Shown piece after piece: positions 62,281-64,000 of a DNA stretch of 64,000 nt. Every line of letters begins with the position of its first letter. Position 1 is the first letter of the stretch. The stretch is taken from NCBI GenBank assembly GCA_963708155.1, contig OY970183.1, positions 682,001 through 746,000 on the forward strand. The letters are read 5' to 3'. A program made the position numbers and the translations under genes. Below the pieces are notes generated by a model. The model had not been told where the DNA came from. It saw nothing but the letters and a program-made list of their open reading frames with translations, and ran no database searches. This DNA comes from Methylovirgula sp963708155. GTDB lineage: Bacteria > Pseudomonadota > Alphaproteobacteria > Rhizobiales > Beijerinckiaceae.

Positions 62281-63996
62281 TCAGATCGCCGCGGCGAGCT
62301 TGGAGAACGGGTGCAGCGCGACTTGCGGCGCCCCCAGGAAATAGCCCTGCAGGTAATCGATACCCCATTCGGCCAGCAGTGCAGCCGATTGCGCATCCTC
62401 CACCCATTCCGCAACGGTCGGAATTTCGAGGTGGCGAGCAAGGTCGATCAGCGTGCGGACGAAAAAGCGGTCGTCCTCCGATGTCGCCAAGTTCTGCACG
62501 AAGGCGCCGTCGATCTTCAGAAAGTCGAGCGGCAATTGGCGCAAGTTGCGGAACGAGGTGTGGCCCGAGCCGAAATCGTCCATCGCGACTTGCGCGCCGC
62601 ACCCCTTGATCAGGGCGATGATCTTGCGCGTCGCCTCAAGGTCGCGCACCGCACAGGTCTCGGTGATTTCGACGATCAATCGCTGCGCCGCCGATTTGTG
62701 ACGGGCGCTCAGCGCCATTAGCCGTTCTGTCCACTCCTTCCCTTGGAGGGTTTGCCCCGAGACATTGACCGCGAGGCGCAGCGCCGGGACACTCTCGAGT
62801 TCAGCGAAAGTGAGATCGAGCATGCGCTGGTCGATGAGGTGGATGAGGCCGGCCTCCTCCGCTGTGGGAATGATCGCTCCCGGCGGAATGAGGCTGCCGT
62901 CCTCGCGATCGAGGCGCGCCAGAACCTCGTAAAATCGGACTCCGCCTGTCCTCGCGTCGACAACCGGCTGGAGCGCGAGAAGAAGCCGCGACTGGTTGAG
63001 CGCGTCGATGATCTGTTGCGATATGCCGAGGCTTCGCGGCGCCGCTTCGGAGACGCGAAGCTGAGGCGCAGGCTGCGGATCGACGGCCCGGGTCGCTTCC
63101 AGCGCCCGCTCAGCGGCGCGCAACACGGCCGCTCCGGAGCTTTCGTCCTGCGCGATCTCCATCCCAGCGATGCGGATCGCGGCCGTGATCGGGCCTTTGG
63201 TGGTCTCGATTGGCGCCGAATTGAACGCCGCCTCGATCCGCCGCGCCGCGATCTTCATCTGCTCGGCATCGCAAGACTCGAGCAAGACAGCAAAAACATT
63301 GCCGGAATAACGGGCAAAGAGCTCCCGGCCGCGTAAGTTGCGGCGCAGTCGTGCCGCCACCGCGGCGATGAATTCATCCCCGAGATCATAACCATAATCT
63401 TCGTTGAGGCGCACAAGCTCATCAACGGCGACCAGCAGAATCGCACGAGCGCGACCCTCCTGGCCGTGATCGGCCAGAATTTCCGAAAGCCGGACGACGA
63501 AATGGCCGCGGCTCACCGCCCCGGTCAAGGTATCCCAGCGCGCTTGCATCAGCGCCTTGCCTTCGATCTCATCCCGGTCGGCCATGACCCGCACAAGCCC
63601 ATGCGCATGGGCGGGGCGGCCATCGGCGCCGGCGAACCAGCGCCCCACGTCCTCGATCCAGACGGTCGGCATCTGGCCCCGGCCGAGCGCCTTGCTCCTG
63701 AGGCCATAAATGACGTGAAAAGGAACGCCGCGGCCGGAGTCGCGCTCCGTCGATCCGATGATCGCGGCAAAACGCGAACCACCACTCTCCGGCGACAGGA
63801 ATTCGGCATAGGCTTGGCCGGTCCGCGCCTTGGCGAATTCGGCAAATTCGGCGATATCCGCGGTGTTCGGCCCGAAGACCAGGCTATCCGAGACAATATC
63901 CCAATCGTAAACGGCCTTGCCGATGCGGGTTAGAAGCGTACGTGGGTCCGCTTCCGATGCCGCCTGCGTTGTTTCCGGCTTGATTTCGTCGGCCAT
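62281..63996 (-). CDS. EAL-domain phosphodiesterase with degenerate GGDEF
   Basis: The first part has a PAS-like region (DWDIVSDSLVFGPN), then a GGDEF domain whose signature is SGNVF (ARYSGNVFAVLLES), so no cyclase activity is expected. The EAL domain reads YEVLARLDRE, AVNVSG, VEITET, MDDFGSGHTSF, FLKIDG, AEWVED and LQGYFLG; the metal and catalytic acids are kept although EAL is EVL, so cyclic-di-GMP hydrolysis is plausible. ATG 63996 is 4 bases from the window edge; an upstream start outside the window cannot be excluded. Confidence 0.85.
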   Translation of the reverse strand: MADEIKPETTQAASEADPRTLLTRIGKAVYDWDIVSDSLVFGPNTADIAEFAEFAKARTGQAYAEFLSPESGGSRFAAIIGSTERDSGRGVPFHVIYGLRSKALGRGQMPTVWIEDVGRWFAGADGRPAHAHGLVRVMADRDEIEGKALMQARWDTLTGAVSRGHFVVRLSEILADHGQEGRARAILLVAVDELVRLNEDYGYDLGDEFIAAVAARLRRNLRGRELFARYSGNVFAVLLESCDAEQMKIAARRIEAAFNSAPIETTKGPITAAIRIAGMEIAQDESSGAAVLRAAERALEATRAVDPQPAPQLRVSEAAPRSLGISQQIIDALNQSRLLLALQPVVDARTGGVRFYEVLARLDREDGSLIPPGAIIPTAEEAGLIHLIDQRMLDLTFAELESVPALRLAVNVSGQTLQGKEWTERLMALSARHKSAAQRLIVEITETCAVRDLEATRKIIALIKGCGAQVAMDDFGSGHTSFRNLRQLPLDFLKIDGAFVQNLATSEDDRFFVRTLIDLARHLEIPTVAEWVEDAQSAALLAEWGIDYLQGYFLGAPQVALHPFSKLAAAI

Positions 63997-64000
63997 CACA

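Overview
The window is alphaproteobacterial chromosome, most like Beijerinckiaceae or related Hyphomicrobiales. The evidence is GC-rich codon use, the hisD/UPF0262/low-molecular-weight phosphatase cluster, Irr, a phaR/phaAB polyhydroxyalkanoate locus, a DivL-type kinase beside ahcY, a TsaE-phosphotransferase fusion followed by a MurU-like uridylyltransferase, and BASE/REP-like intergenic repeats. No tRNA, rRNA or CRISPR array was recognised. LAYOUT. 1-9.8 kb holds host genes: the end of a Usg-like gene, a GGDEF-EAL protein, radC-map, an RND/MMPL permease, a secreted protein, hisD-UPF0262-phosphatase and a glutathione peroxidase. 9.85-42.67 kb is a prophage or GTA-like element read mostly on the minus strand. 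From right to left it has a CI/S24 repressor with palindromic operators, a small terminase candidate, large terminase, portal, protease, capsid, connectors, tail genes in a rearranged GTA-like order, tail fibre and a lysis cassette ending in a strong terminator. No integrase is visible. 42.66-64 kb is host again: irr, ahcY, a truncated GT8, divL, tsaE fusion, murU, GNAT, cutA-patatin-bdhA, a Zur-like Fur protein, ispG, DUF1345-ispA, mtgA, rpmF, phaB-phaA, phaR and a second EAL protein. MOST INTERESTING PART. The portal protein (36420-38552) carries a C-terminal HNH-like nuclease domain of polymorphic-toxin type. Its stop codon overlaps (ATGA) a DUF2019-family gene, the probable immunity gene. 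Downstream come a second copy of the toxin 3' end plus DUF2019, two more immunity-like genes, and a shuffled portal copy in which the middle of the portal homology is replaced by another toxin stub and an immunity fragment. A separate cargo pair interrupts the head-tail genes at 25.9-26.7 kb. Together these look like a phage-borne toxin-immunity diversification locus built on a virion protein. Other passengers are a lipase/DUF4403 pair, a small aa3-oxidase subunit IV-like membrane protein, and a plus-strand glycosyltransferase and methyltransferase. CAUTION. Many genes, including essential ispG, are broken by single-base shifts that nearly all look like one extra base, mainly at 15-25 kb and 51.9-56 kb. 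I treat these as probable sequence errors and annotate the restored genes.
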